This document shows positions 45,954-54,395 of a stretch of 64,000 nt of DNA, piece after piece. Position 1 is the first letter of the stretch, and every line of letters starts with the position of its first letter. Source of the DNA: Protaetiibacter sp. Its GTDB lineage: Bacteria > Actinomycetota > Actinomycetes > Actinomycetales > Microbacteriaceae. The notes below the pieces were generated by a model. That model had not been told where the DNA came from and ran no database searches. It worked only from the letters and a program-made list of their open reading frames with translations. The stretch is taken from assembly GCA_030150265.1 (NCBI GenBank), contig JASLGG010000035.1:16683-80682 (forward strand). Direction: 5' to 3'. The translations under genes and the position numbers were made by a program.

Positions 45954-45977
45954 GGCTCTGGCTCTGGCTCTGGCTCT
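45954..45977. repeat. Hexanucleotide tandem repeat (GGCTCT)4
   Basis: Four perfect units 40 bases after the exonuclease stop, in non-coding sequence. Confidence 0.9.
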
Positions 45978-45995
45978 GGCGCGCTGGCTCTCACT

Positions 45996-46049
45996 CACCG
46001 GCACCGGCACCGGCACCGGCACCGGCACCGGCACCGGCACCGGCACCGG
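45996..46049. repeat. Hexanucleotide tandem repeat (CACCGG)9
   Basis: Nine perfect units. It lies in the gene-free stretch 45915-46545 between convergent genes. A reading frame through it on either strand gives only a dipeptide polymer (Gly-Thr or Pro-Val) and is not a gene. Copy number is likely to vary between strains. Confidence 0.92.
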
Positions 46050-46126
46050 CACTCTAGCTGTGACTCGGGCCGCAGGCATCGGCTCACGGCGGCCTGCGAG
46101 CTCCGACCCGCACGCCGCAAGCTCAA

Positions 46127-46220
46127 GCGGCGGGAGCAACTGCACCATCGGCGGGAGCAACTCCACCCCCGGGCGGTGCAACACCTCAGTGGCGGGAGAA
46201 ATTGCTCCCGCCGCTTGCAG
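46127..46220 (+). repeat. Left copy of a ~95-bp compound repeat module
   Basis: Order of parts: GGCGGGAGCAACT at 46129-46141, the same 13 bases again at 46150-46162 (period 21, linker GCACCATC), a GGGCGG block near 46171, then an imperfect palindrome GGCGGGAG...CTCCCGCC at 46191-46212. The right module at 46435-46526 has the same parts in the same order on the opposite strand. Confidence 0.75.
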
Positions 46221-46434
46221 CTTTCCCCATCCGCTACCGGCGCACCCACGCGGGAGCGCAGCAGAGGGAACGGGGCGGGTGCGACGTCCCCGCCGCGACT
46301 CCGCACACCGGCGCATCCCGAGACGGCGCTTCGATCGGACGTACCTGAGGCGCCATGCCCTGAGGCGCCGCACCCTACCCCGATCCTGCCCGCCCCGACC
46401 TGCGCACCCCATGTGGCGCGGGCGGCGAAACAGT
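46221..46434. other. Spacer between the two inverted modules, no gene seen
   Basis: About 214 GC-rich bases. A direct repeat CCTGAGGCGCC occurs twice (near 46346 and 46361). No frame with ribosome-binding site or recognisable product. With the tandem repeats and modules it fills the 631-base gap between the exonuclease gene and mmsA. Confidence 0.55.
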
Positions 46435-46526
46435 CAGGCGGCGGGAGCAACTGCTCCCGCCGCCTGCGTGCTCTGCCGCCCGGATGCGCGACTGCTCCCG
46501 CCGATGGTGCGGTTGCTCCCGCCGCC
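46435..46526 (-). repeat. Right copy of the compound repeat module, inverted
   Basis: A 15-bp perfect stem (CAGGCGGCGGGAGCA with its complement, 46435-46466, two-base loop), then GGGCGG on the minus strand near 46480, then two GGCGGGAGCA units at 46502-46493 and 46523-46514 on the minus strand, again 21 bases apart with the linker GCACCATC. The 32-base stem could also terminate mmsA, whose stop is at 46546. Confidence 0.75.
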
Positions 46527-46545
46527 AGCACCCGAGCCGAGGGGC

Positions 46546-48042
46546 TCAGCCGTTCTGGGGGAAGCCCAGGTTGATGCCGCCGTGCGAGGGGTCGAGCCAG
46601 CGCGAGGTGATGGCCTTCTGGCGCGTGAAGAAGTGGATCGCGTCGGGACCGTAGGCCTTCGTGTCGCCGAACATCGAGTCCTTCCAGCCGCCGAAGGAGA
46701 AGTAGCCCACCGGCACCGGGATCGGCACGTTGATGCCGACCATGCCGACCTGCACCTCGCGCTGGAAGCGCCGGGCCGCGCCGCCGTCGTTGGTGAAGAT
46801 CGCGGTGCCGTTGCCGTAGCGGCCCGAGTTGATGAGTTCGAGGCCCTCGTCGTAGGAGGCGACGCGCACGATCGAGAGCACCGGCCCGAAGATCTCGTCG
46901 GTGTAGACCTTCGACGAGGTCGGCACCTTGTCGATGAGGGTCGGGCCGAGCCAGAAGCCGTCGGCCGCGCCGTCCGCCTGCACGCCGCGTCCGTCGACCA
47001 CGAGGTCGGCGCCGTCGGCGACCGCCACGTCGAGGTAGCCGGCCACCTTGTCGCGGTGCTCGCGCGTGATGAGCGGGCCCATGTCGCAGCCGCGGGTGCC
47101 GTCGCCGACGCGCAGGCCCGTCATCCGCTCCCGGATCTTCGCGACGAGCTCGTCGGCCACCGGCTCGACGGCCACGAGCACCGAGATCGCCATGCAGCGC
47201 TCGCCCGCGGAGCCGAAGCCGGCGTTGACGGCCGAGTCGGCCACGAGGTCGAGGTCGGCGTCGGGCAGCACGAGCATGTGGTTCTTGGCGCCGCCGAGGG
47301 CCTGCACGCGCTTGCCGGCCGCCGTGCCGCGCTCGTAGACGTACTTCGCGATGGGCGTCGAGCCGACGAACGAGACGGATGCGACATCCGGGTGGTCGAG
47401 GATCGCGTCGACCGACTCCTTGTCGCCGTTGACGACGTTGAACACGCCGTCGGGGAGGCCTGCCTCCTTGAGCGCCTGCGCCATCCAGATCGCCGCCGTC
47501 GGGTCCTTCTCCGAGGGCTTCAGCACGACGGTGTTGCCGACGGCGAGCGCGATGGGGAAGAACCACAGCGGCACCATGGCGGGGAAGTTGAAGGGGCTGA
47601 TGATGCCCACCACGCCGAGCGGCTGGTGCAGCGAGTAGACGTCGACGCCGGTCGACACGTTCTCGGCGAACTCGCCCTTCGCGAGGTGCGGCGCCGCGCA
47701 GGCGAACTCGACGACCTCGAGGCCGCGCGCGATCTCGCCGCCGGCATCCGAGAGCACCTTGCCGTGCTCGGCCGTGAGGATCGCGGCGAGCTCGTCGCGA
47801 CGCGTGTTGAGGATCTCGCGGAAGGCGAAGAGCACCGCCTGGCGCTTCGCCCAGCTCGCGCCGCCCCAGCCGGGGTACGCGGCCTTCGCCCGCTGCACGG
47901 CGTGGTCAACGTCGGAGACGGATGCGAGGCGCACCTCCTTCTGGACGATGCCCTGCGCGGGGTTGTAGACGGGTGCGGTGCGCGTCGACTCGCCGGTGAA
48001 GACGGCGCCGTCCACCCAGTGGTCGAGGATCTCGGTAGCCAT
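46546..48042 (-). CDS. mmsA: Methylmalonate-semialdehyde dehydrogenase (CoA-acylating)
   Basis: 498 residues. It oxidises methylmalonate or malonate semialdehyde to propionyl- or acetyl-CoA in valine, thymine or inositol breakdown. ISPFNFPAMVPLWFFPIALA, VLKPSEKDP, FVGSTPIAKYVYERG, the catalytic-Cys motif AGERCMAISV and ALGGAKNHMLVLPDA are present; the last lacks the general-base Glu of other aldehyde dehydrogenases, a mark of CoA-dependent MMSDH. ATG 48042 lies six bases from TACCCT. No other valine or inositol gene is adjacent. Confidence 0.9.
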   Translation of the reverse strand: MATEILDHWVDGAVFTGESTRTAPVYNPAQGIVQKEVRLASVSDVDHAVQRAKAAYPGWGGASWAKRQAVLFAFREILNTRRDELAAILTAEHGKVLSDAGGEIARGLEVVEFACAAPHLAKGEFAENVSTGVDVYSLHQPLGVVGIISPFNFPAMVPLWFFPIALAVGNTVVLKPSEKDPTAAIWMAQALKEAGLPDGVFNVVNGDKESVDAILDHPDVASVSFVGSTPIAKYVYERGTAAGKRVQALGGAKNHMLVLPDADLDLVADSAVNAGFGSAGERCMAISVLVAVEPVADELVAKIRERMTGLRVGDGTRGCDMGPLITREHRDKVAGYLDVAVADGADLVVDGRGVQADGAADGFWLGPTLIDKVPTSSKVYTDEIFGPVLSIVRVASYDEGLELINSGRYGNGTAIFTNDGGAARRFQREVQVGMVGINVPIPVPVGYFSFGGWKDSMFGDTKAYGPDAIHFFTRQKAITSRWLDPSHGGINLGFPQNG

Positions 48043-48048
48043 GCGGCG

Positions 48049-48054
48049 AGGGTA
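48049..48054 (-). promoter_or_regulatory. -10 box (TACCCT) of leaderless mmsA
   Basis: TACCCT, six bases, ATG at 48042. Confidence 0.6.
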
Positions 48055-48139
48055 CATCCAGACATTCGCTAAACATTTCCGGCTTTTCGATGCGTTCAGC
48101 GGATGCCATCTCGCGCCCCATCCGCGCCCCGCGCCCCGC

Positions 48140-48227
48140 CGTCAGAAATGCAGGAGATCCCGTCGCAGCCGCCCGTCGCATCCCGGATCCACGCGGTCGC
48201 ACGCTCGCGCCTCCTGCATTTCTGATC
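48140..48227. repeat. 89-bp-type inverted-repeat element, copy 4 (88 bp)
   Basis: Left arm TCAGAAATGCAGGAG at 48142-48156 and its perfect complement at 48211-48225; the outermost two bases differ from the family. Interior of 53 GC-rich bases; one base shorter overall. It sits in the divergent gap between mmsA and rmuC, 42 kb from the other three, and shows that the family is not confined to the DUF559 locus. Confidence 0.8.
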
Positions 48228-48280
48228 CGCGTTCTGGGGATGCGCGCGGCGGGCCTCGGAGCCCTGTCGGCGGCGGCTGC

Positions 48281-48286
48281 GACACT
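48281..48286 (+). promoter_or_regulatory. Weak -10 box (GACACT) of rmuC
   Basis: GACACT, six bases, ATG at 48293. Confidence 0.35.
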
Positions 48287-48292
48287 GGGCGC

Positions 48293-49675
48293 ATGGACGG
48301 ACTGCTCCCCCTGCTCATCGGGCTCGCCATCGGGCTGGTGCTCGGCATCGGCGCCACCGCGCTCGTCGCGCGGGCGCGCCGCGGAAGCGGCTCCGACGCG
48401 GATGCGGCGGTGCTCGAGGCGCGGCACGCGGCCGTGGTCGCGGAGGTGCGCGCGGCCGAGGCCGCCGCGCGGGCGGAGGTCGAGCGCACCCTCGCCGGGG
48501 CGCAGGCCTCGCTCGAGGGGCTGCGCGAGCAGCTCGCACTCGCCCAGGAACGCTACGGCGAGCTCGTCGAGAAGCAGCGCGTCGAGGCGGCCCAGCGCCA
48601 GGCCGACGCGGCATCCGAGCACAAGGTGCTGCAGGAGCTCGCACCCGTCAAGGAGACCCTCAGCGCGATGCAGCGCAAGGTGGTCGAGCTCGAGACCCAG
48701 CGCGCGCAGCAGCACGGCGAGCTGAGCCAGCAGCTCAAGACGGCCACCGAGTCGGAGGAGCGCCTGCGCCAGACGGCCGAGCAGCTCGCGAGCGCGCTGC
48801 GCAACAACGCCACGCGCGGGGTGTGGGGCGAGACCCAGCTGCGCACGCTCGTGGAGTCGGCGGGGCTGCTCAACCGCGTGGACTTCAGCGTGCAGTCCAC
48901 GATCGAGTCGGAGAGCGGCACGCGCCGCCCCGACATGGTCGTCACGCTGCCGGGCGGCAAGTCGATCCCCGTCGACGCGAAGGTGCCCTACAACTCCTTC
49001 ATCGAGGCGAGCGCGATCCCCGCCACCGCCACGGGCGAGCAGGAGGCGCAGCGCGGCCGGCTGCTCGCCCAGCACGCCAAGCAGGTGCGCAGCCACGTCG
49101 ATGCCCTGGCCTCCAAGTCCTACTGGACCGGCCTCGACGCGAGTCCCGACTTCACGATCGCGTTCATCCCCAACGAGCCCCTGCTCGCCGCGGCGATGGA
49201 GGCCGACCCCGCCCTCATGGACTACGCCTTCTCGAAGCGCATCATCCTCGCCAACCCCGGAACGCTGTGGGCGCTGCTCAAGACCATCGCGTTCACCTGG
49301 CAGCAGGACGTGCTCACCGAGGACGCGAAGCGCCTGTTCGACCTCGGCAAAGAGCTCTACGGCCGCCTCGCCACGCTCTCCGAGCACGCCGACCGGCTGC
49401 GCGGCGCCATCGAGTCGACCGTGAACCACTACAACAAGTTCGCGAGCTCGCTCGAGCAGCGGGTGCTCGTGACCGCCCGCAAGCTCGACAGCCTCGACGA
49501 GTCGAAGGTCATCGGTGAGCCCCGCACGATCGACGAGACCCCCAAGCACCTCACCCAGAACGAGTTCGCGGCGCTCGACGAGCTGGGCGCGGGCCGCCCC
49601 GAGATCGACATCGCGCTCGTGAGCCCCGAGCATGCCGCGGACGAGGGTGACGAGGGCGAGGCGCTGGGGGCCTGA
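48293..49675 (+). CDS. rmuC: DNA recombination protein RmuC
   Basis: 460 residues: an N-terminal membrane helix (LLPLLIGLAIGLVLGIGATA), a coiled coil to about residue 180 (rich in Glu, Gln, Arg and Ala) and the RmuC nuclease-like domain (NNATRGVWGETQLRTLVESA, RPDMVVTLPGGKSIPVDAKV, FIPNEPLLAAAMEADPAL). RmuC limits inversions at short inverted repeats in E. coli. In this window it lies next to an inverted-repeat element, probably by chance. The start is ATG 48293 because upstream in-frame sequence is the repeat; the -10 GACACT is six bases away. Confidence 0.92.
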   Translation: MDGLLPLLIGLAIGLVLGIGATALVARARRGSGSDADAAVLEARHAAVVAEVRAAEAAARAEVERTLAGAQASLEGLREQLALAQERYGELVEKQRVEAAQRQADAASEHKVLQELAPVKETLSAMQRKVVELETQRAQQHGELSQQLKTATESEERLRQTAEQLASALRNNATRGVWGETQLRTLVESAGLLNRVDFSVQSTIESESGTRRPDMVVTLPGGKSIPVDAKVPYNSFIEASAIPATATGEQEAQRGRLLAQHAKQVRSHVDALASKSYWTGLDASPDFTIAFIPNEPLLAAAMEADPALMDYAFSKRIILANPGTLWALLKTIAFTWQQDVLTEDAKRLFDLGKELYGRLATLSEHADRLRGAIESTVNHYNKFASSLEQRVLVTARKLDSLDESKVIGEPRTIDETPKHLTQNEFAALDELGAGRPEIDIALVSPEHAADEGDEGEALGA

Positions 49676-49680
49676 GCGAG

Positions 49681-49818
49681 GGTCTCGATACGCCGCCTGC
49701 GGCGGCTACTCGACCAGCGAGAGGCGCTACCGATCGGGCTACTCGACCGGCGAGGTGAGCACCACCGGCCGGGCTACTCGACCGGCGAGGTGAGAGCTGC
49801 CGGTCGGGCTACTCGACC
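49681..49818. repeat. Degenerate tandem repeat with GGCTACTCGACC core
   Basis: GGCTACTCGACC starts at 49704, 49737, 49772 and 49807 (periods 33, 35, 35); the second and third are followed by GGCGAGGTGAG. The first is preceded by GGTCTCGATACGCCGCC and forms an imperfect palindrome. The same kind of intergenic repeat is, from memory, common in Microbacteriaceae genomes. The last unit supplies the stop codon of the GH9 gene. Confidence 0.8.
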
Positions 49819-52307
49819 GACAGCGCGGGGGACGCGCGACGCGCCCGGCGACGGCGCACGAGCAGCAGCGTCGCGAGCGCCGCGACCACCACGATCCCGG
49901 CCGCGAGCAGCGCGACCGCCCAGGCCGGCCATCCGCCCGCCGACGCCCCCGCGAGCGACCCCGAGGGGTCGTCCACGCGGGTCGCGAGCCACACCGTCAC
50001 CCAGCTGAGCGCCGAGTTCCAGTTGACGGTCATCTCGTTCGTCGACCAGGAGCGGATGTCGTCGAGGTAGCAGAGCTGCGCGACGCATCCGTCCGGCCAG
50101 GCCTGCGCGGCGACCTCGTCCTGGATCGCGCTGTTCGGTCCGCCCGCGACAGTGCCGTCCGACACCCGCGGGAGCGAGGCGTCGAGCGACTGCGCCATCC
50201 AGCGATGGTGCTGGTTCTGCGAGAACAGCGTGCCGTAGCCCGTGATGTAGGAGCGGTCGGTGCCGTTGCGTCCGAGCAGATAGTCCATGCCCGCGATCAC
50301 CGCGTCGCGGTGGCGGCGATCGCCCGTGATGTCGGCGGCGGTCGCGAGCACCACCTGGTTGTTCAGGATGATCGCGTTCGAGCCCCAGTCGTACTCGCCG
50401 TTGCGCGGATGGTACGGATGCTCGAAGGCGGAGTCGGCGGCCCGCAGGTAGACGTCCGCCGCATCCACGACCGACATCCGCGCCGCCTCGCGGCCCGGGA
50501 AGCCCGAGTCGACCATCGCCAGGTCGAGCCGGCCGAGCGCCGCCGTCGACCGCCAGTCGAAGCCGCCCTCGGCGTCGATCGGGCTGCCGGCGACGGGACT
50601 CCTGACGAGCGCATCCGAGAACGACAGCTCCCCGGTCGTGAGGTACAGCTCGGCAGCGGCCCAGTAGAGCTCGTCGCCGAGCTCCCGGTCGTCGTAGGGC
50701 CCTCCGCCGTCGTCGCCGTCCGCCGGGCTCGCGTAGAGATCGGGGGTCGCGAGCGCCGCCGCCCACGCGGTGCGCGCCGCCGCCAGGAGCCGGTCGGCGT
50801 AGCCGGGATCCCACTCGCGGAAGAGGCGCGCACCCTTCGCGGCGACGGCCGCCAGGTTGAGGGTCGCGGCGGTCGACGGCCGGTGCACCTGACGCGGCTT
50901 GTCGTCGAGCCACGGCATCGTGGGGATGCCGGTCCAGCCGTCGTCCTGCACCTTGTGGAACACCATGCCCGCGTACTGCTGCCCCGCGGGCACCTGCATG
51001 CGCAGCATCCAGTCGAGCTCCCAGCGCGCCTCGTCGAGGATGTCGGGTATGCCGTCGCCCGCCTCGGGGATCGACAGCGAGCCGTCGCCGAAGGCGTCCT
51101 CTCGCCCCGCGATCCGCGCGCGCTCCCAGGCGTCGAGCAGTTGGTGCACCGCGATCCCGCCGTCGACCACGTACTTGCCGTGGTCGCCCGCGTCGTACCA
51201 CCCGCCGTGCACGTCGAACTCGGCGTCGCACGTCCAGTCCTGGTAGTAGCCGCGGGGCGCCTGGCAACCGACCGCCGAGTCGCCGCGGTTGGGGGCCACG
51301 TCGAGGTGACCGGCGGGGCGCGCGTAGCCCGCCCCCGCGTAACGCTCCTCGAGCTCGATGCCGCTGCGCGCGAGATAGAAGTAGTGCAGAGCGTCAACGG
51401 CGAGCGGCGCGTAGAGTCCGTCGCGGATGGCGAAGGGGTAGCTCGTCTCCCCGTCTGCCTCGAGGGTGAAGCCCTCGCCGGTGGCCGACACCCCGTCGAA
51501 CACGATGCGCTGCACGGCGGAGCCGACCGTGCGATCCGTTCCGTAGGGCTCCGCGGTGCCCGTCGCGACGACCGCCCCGGCCACGTCGCGGAGCGTCCAG
51601 CCGATGCCGGGCGCCGACGGGTCGTCCACGAGAAGGGTGGCGCGCTTGGGGCCACCCGGCAGGTAGCCGTACTGGTTGACGCGCACCCGCGAGTGCGTCT
51701 CGGCGACGTAGGCCTCGGGCGGCGGTCCGGTGCGGAACGAGACGTCGTCGAGGCAGAAGGTCCACGGCTGCTTCGCGCCGCCGATCTGGAACACCAGCTG
51801 GCCGGTCGGCCAGTCGAGCGTCGAGGTGAAGCCCCCGGTGAACAGCGTCGCGTCGGCCGCGGTCGTGGGGTTCATCTCGTAGGTGGCGGTCCACGGCGCG
51901 CGGTCCTGCTGCGCGAGCGCGCGGATCGTGACGGCCGCGGTGCCGCTGATGCGGAACGAGAAGCGGTAGCTCTGCCCCGCGACGAGAGGGATGCCGTCGA
52001 TGCCGACGATGGTCGACCACGCGTTCGGTGTGCCCCCGGGCGCGTCGACGCATAGAGCACCCCCGTCGACGACGGCCGTCACGTCCGGCGTCGTCCACCA
52101 GGGCACGGTGCCGTCGTCGAAGGAGCCGTTCGGCACGAGTTCGGGGCCGAGCTCGGCATCCGTCACCGCCGGGGATGCGGTCGGGGCACCGGCCGCGGGC
52201 GACGCGGCTGAGGGGATGGCGATGCCGGCGAGCAGGACGACCGCGCCGAGGGCTGCGGCGGTGCGCACGGCCGCGGGTCCGCGGCGGACGGCGTGGTGGT
52301 GGGACAC
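49809..52307 (-). CDS. Glycoside hydrolase family 9 endoglucanase, membrane-anchored
   Basis: 832 residues: signal peptide (to ~40), a carbohydrate-binding module like CBM4/9 (~50-185), an Ig-like CelD N-terminal domain (RVRVNQYGYLPGGPKRATLL), the GH9 catalytic domain (~290-780) and a C-terminal membrane helix (AVALLAAGIVVVAALATLLL) followed by RRRRARR. GH9 catalytic residues are visible: the DAGDHGKY base Asp, the HHR motif, and NEMTVNWNSALSW with the acid Glu. It probably cleaves cellulose or other beta-1,4-glucans at the cell surface. GTG 52307 has AGGAGA five bases upstream. A CebR-like operator lies at 52332. The final residues SVE-stop lie in a repeat unit. Confidence 0.9.
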   Translation of the reverse strand: MSHHHAVRRGPAAVRTAAALGAVVLLAGIAIPSAASPAAGAPTASPAVTDAELGPELVPNGSFDDGTVPWWTTPDVTAVVDGGALCVDAPGGTPNAWSTIVGIDGIPLVAGQSYRFSFRISGTAAVTIRALAQQDRAPWTATYEMNPTTAADATLFTGGFTSTLDWPTGQLVFQIGGAKQPWTFCLDDVSFRTGPPPEAYVAETHSRVRVNQYGYLPGGPKRATLLVDDPSAPGIGWTLRDVAGAVVATGTAEPYGTDRTVGSAVQRIVFDGVSATGEGFTLEADGETSYPFAIRDGLYAPLAVDALHYFYLARSGIELEERYAGAGYARPAGHLDVAPNRGDSAVGCQAPRGYYQDWTCDAEFDVHGGWYDAGDHGKYVVDGGIAVHQLLDAWERARIAGREDAFGDGSLSIPEAGDGIPDILDEARWELDWMLRMQVPAGQQYAGMVFHKVQDDGWTGIPTMPWLDDKPRQVHRPSTAATLNLAAVAAKGARLFREWDPGYADRLLAAARTAWAAALATPDLYASPADGDDGGGPYDDRELGDELYWAAAELYLTTGELSFSDALVRSPVAGSPIDAEGGFDWRSTAALGRLDLAMVDSGFPGREAARMSVVDAADVYLRAADSAFEHPYHPRNGEYDWGSNAIILNNQVVLATAADITGDRRHRDAVIAGMDYLLGRNGTDRSYITGYGTLFSQNQHHRWMAQSLDASLPRVSDGTVAGGPNSAIQDEVAAQAWPDGCVAQLCYLDDIRSWSTNEMTVNWNSALSWVTVWLATRVDDPSGSLAGASAGGWPAWAVALLAAGIVVVAALATLLLVRRRRARRASPALSVE

Positions 52308-52331
52308 GGTTCTCCTAGCGTCACGTCGGCG

Positions 52332-52345
52332 TGAGAGCGCTCCCA
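52332..52345. promoter_or_regulatory. CebR/CelR-like LacI-family operator
   Basis: TGAGAGCGCTCCCA differs by one base from the 14-bp palindrome TGGGAGCGCTCCCA bound by cello-oligosaccharide repressors in Streptomyces and Thermobifida. It overlaps the likely transcription start of the cellulase, so binding would block it until cellobiose-type sugars release the repressor. No such repressor gene is in the window. Confidence 0.8.
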
Positions 52346-52350
52346 CGCTA
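52345..52350 (-). promoter_or_regulatory. -10 box (TAGCGT) of the GH9 gene
   Basis: It shares one base with the operator; transcription would start near 52338, inside the operator. Confidence 0.5.
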
Positions 52351-52403
52351 GCGCATCCGGCGCGGACGGAGCCACCGGGGGCCCCGGCCGCGCCGGCGTG
52401 GAG

Positions 52404-54395
52404 TCAGGCCGCGGTGTCGGCGTCCTCGAGGGGGGCCGCGAACTGCGCCTCGTAGAGGCGGGCATAGGCGCCGCGGGCCTCGAGAAGCTGCTCGTGCGTG
52501 CCCTGCTCGACGATCGATCCGCTCTCCATCACCAGGATGAGGTCGGCGTCGCGGATCGTCGAGAGCCGATGCGCGATCACGAAGCTCGTGCGGTCCTTGC
52601 GGAGCGCGCTCATGGCGCGCTGCACGAGCAGCTCGGTGCGGGTGTCGACCGACGAGGTCGCCTCGTCGAGGATGAGCACCGAGGGCTTCGCGAGGAACGC
52701 CCGCGCGATCGTGATGAGCTGTTTCTCGCCCGCCGAGACGTTGCCGCCCTCGTCGTCGAGCACCGTGTCGTAGCCGTCGGGCAGCGAGTGCACGAAGCGG
52801 TCCACGTAGGCGGCCTGCGCCGCGGCCATGATCTCCTCCTCCGAGGCGTCGGGGCGGCCGTAGGCGATGTTGTCGCGGATGGTGCCGCCGAACAGCCAGG
52901 TGTCCTGCAGCACCATGCCGGTGCGCGAGCGCAGGTCGTCGCGCGTCATCCGGGTCGTGTCGATGCCGTCGAGCGTGATGCGGCCGGACTGCGGGTCGTA
53001 GAACCGCATGATGAGGTTGACGAGCGTCGTCTTGCCCGCGCCCGTCGGACCGACGATCGCGATCGTGTGACCGGGGTCCGCCACGAGCGAGAGGTCGTCG
53101 ATGAGCGGCTTCTCGGGGTCGTAGCGGAACGACACGTTCTCGAAGGCGAGCCGGCCGGTGCCGCCCGCGGGCGACTCGGCGGGCACGGGGTCGGCCGTCT
53201 GCTCCTCCGCGTCGAGCAGCTCGAACACCCGCTCGGCCGAGGCGACGCCCGATTGCAGCAGGTTGGCCATCGAGCCGAGCTGCGAGAGCGGCTGCGTGAA
53301 CTGACGCGAGTACTGGATGAAGGCCTGCACGTCGCCGAGGCGCATCGAGCCGTTCGCCACGAAGAGGCCGCCGACCACGGCGATCGCGACGTACACGAGG
53401 TTCCCCACGAACATCGTGGCGGGCATGATGATGCCGCTCACGAACTGCGCGCCGAAGCTCGCCTTGTAGAGCTCCTCGTTCTTGGCGTCGAAGCGCGCCT
53501 GCACCTCGCGGTGGCGGCCGAACACCTTGACGAGCGAGTGGCCCGTGTAGCCCTCCTCGATCTGCGCGTTGAGGGTTCCGGTGTGCGTCCACTGCGCCAC
53601 GAAGAGCTTCTGCGAGCGCTTCGCCACGAGCACGGTGATCACGAGGGTGACGGGGATCGCCACGAGCGCGACGAGCGCCAGCACGGGCGAGATCACGAAC
53701 ATCATCACGATCACGCCGACGACAGTCAGCAGGGAGGTGAGCAGCTGCGAGAGCGTCTGCTGCAGGCTCTGCGAGACGTTGTCGATGTCGTTGGTGACGC
53801 GGCTCAGGAGCTCGCCGCGCGGCATCCGGTCGAAGTAGCTGAGCGGCAGCCGGTGGATCTTCTCCTCCACATCGCGGCGCAGCCGCAGCACCGTGCGCTG
53901 CGTGATGCCGTTGAGCACGTAGCCCTGCAGCCACATGAAGACCGAGGAGGCCACGTAGAGCAGCAGCACGATGCCGAGCACGACGGCGAGCGCGGAGAAG
54001 TCGATGCCCTCGCCGGGTCGCAGGTCCATGCCGCGCAGCATGTCGGCCTGCGTCGTCTCGCCCTTCGCCTCGAGGCCCGCGATGACCTGCGCCTTGGTGA
54101 CGCCCGCCGGCAGCTGGGCGGAGATGACCCCCTCGAAGATGAGGTTGGTCGCCTGGCCGAGCACCTTGGGTCCGATGACGCTCAGGATGACGCCCACCGT
54201 TCCGAGCACGATCACGAGCACGACGCCGAGCCGCTCGGGGCGCAGGCGCCCGATGAGGCGCTTGGCCGAGGGGCCGAAGCTCATCGCCTTCTCGGCGGGC
54301 ATGCCGGCGCCGCCGAAGGGCCCGCCCCCGCCGGGGCCGCGACGCGGCGGCCCCGCGGGCCGCGCCGGACGGGACTCGTTCTGGTTCTCGCTCAC
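52404..54395 (-). CDS. ABC exporter half (membrane plus ATPase), second subunit
   Basis: 663 residues: a Gly/Pro/Arg-rich cytosolic N-terminus, six membrane helices with an ABC_membrane domain, and an ATPase with GPTGAGKTTLVN (Walker A), NVSAGEKQLITIA (signature, AGEK in place of SGGQ) and SVLILDEATSSVDT (Walker B with Glu). An extra loop in the first helical pair (GVTKAQVIAGLEAKGETTQAD) is unusual. GTG 54395 overlaps the preceding stop (GTGA). It forms a heterodimeric multidrug-type exporter with the next protein. Confidence 0.9.
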   Translation of the reverse strand: MSENQNESRPARPAGPPRRGPGGGGPFGGAGMPAEKAMSFGPSAKRLIGRLRPERLGVVLVIVLGTVGVILSVIGPKVLGQATNLIFEGVISAQLPAGVTKAQVIAGLEAKGETTQADMLRGMDLRPGEGIDFSALAVVLGIVLLLYVASSVFMWLQGYVLNGITQRTVLRLRRDVEEKIHRLPLSYFDRMPRGELLSRVTNDIDNVSQSLQQTLSQLLTSLLTVVGVIVMMFVISPVLALVALVAIPVTLVITVLVAKRSQKLFVAQWTHTGTLNAQIEEGYTGHSLVKVFGRHREVQARFDAKNEELYKASFGAQFVSGIIMPATMFVGNLVYVAIAVVGGLFVANGSMRLGDVQAFIQYSRQFTQPLSQLGSMANLLQSGVASAERVFELLDAEEQTADPVPAESPAGGTGRLAFENVSFRYDPEKPLIDDLSLVADPGHTIAIVGPTGAGKTTLVNLIMRFYDPQSGRITLDGIDTTRMTRDDLRSRTGMVLQDTWLFGGTIRDNIAYGRPDASEEEIMAAAQAAYVDRFVHSLPDGYDTVLDDEGGNVSAGEKQLITIARAFLAKPSVLILDEATSSVDTRTELLVQRAMSALRKDRTSFVIAHRLSTIRDADLILVMESGSIVEQGTHEQLLEARGAYARLYEAQFAAPLEDADTAA

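Noticed and set aside
45943..46060. Gly-Thr or Pro-Val repeat protein encoded across the (CACCGG)9 tract
   Set aside because: The frames are unusually long only because hexamers keep them open; no start signals, and both strands behave the same.
46127..46526. CRISPR array
   Set aside because: Repeat units are in two pairs of opposite orientation 21 bases apart, with shared rather than unique spacers, and no cas genes.
49681..49818. CRISPR-like array of four GGCTACTCGACC units
   Set aside because: Units are short and degenerate, spacers are similar to each other, and the sequence is a familiar dispersed intergenic repeat.
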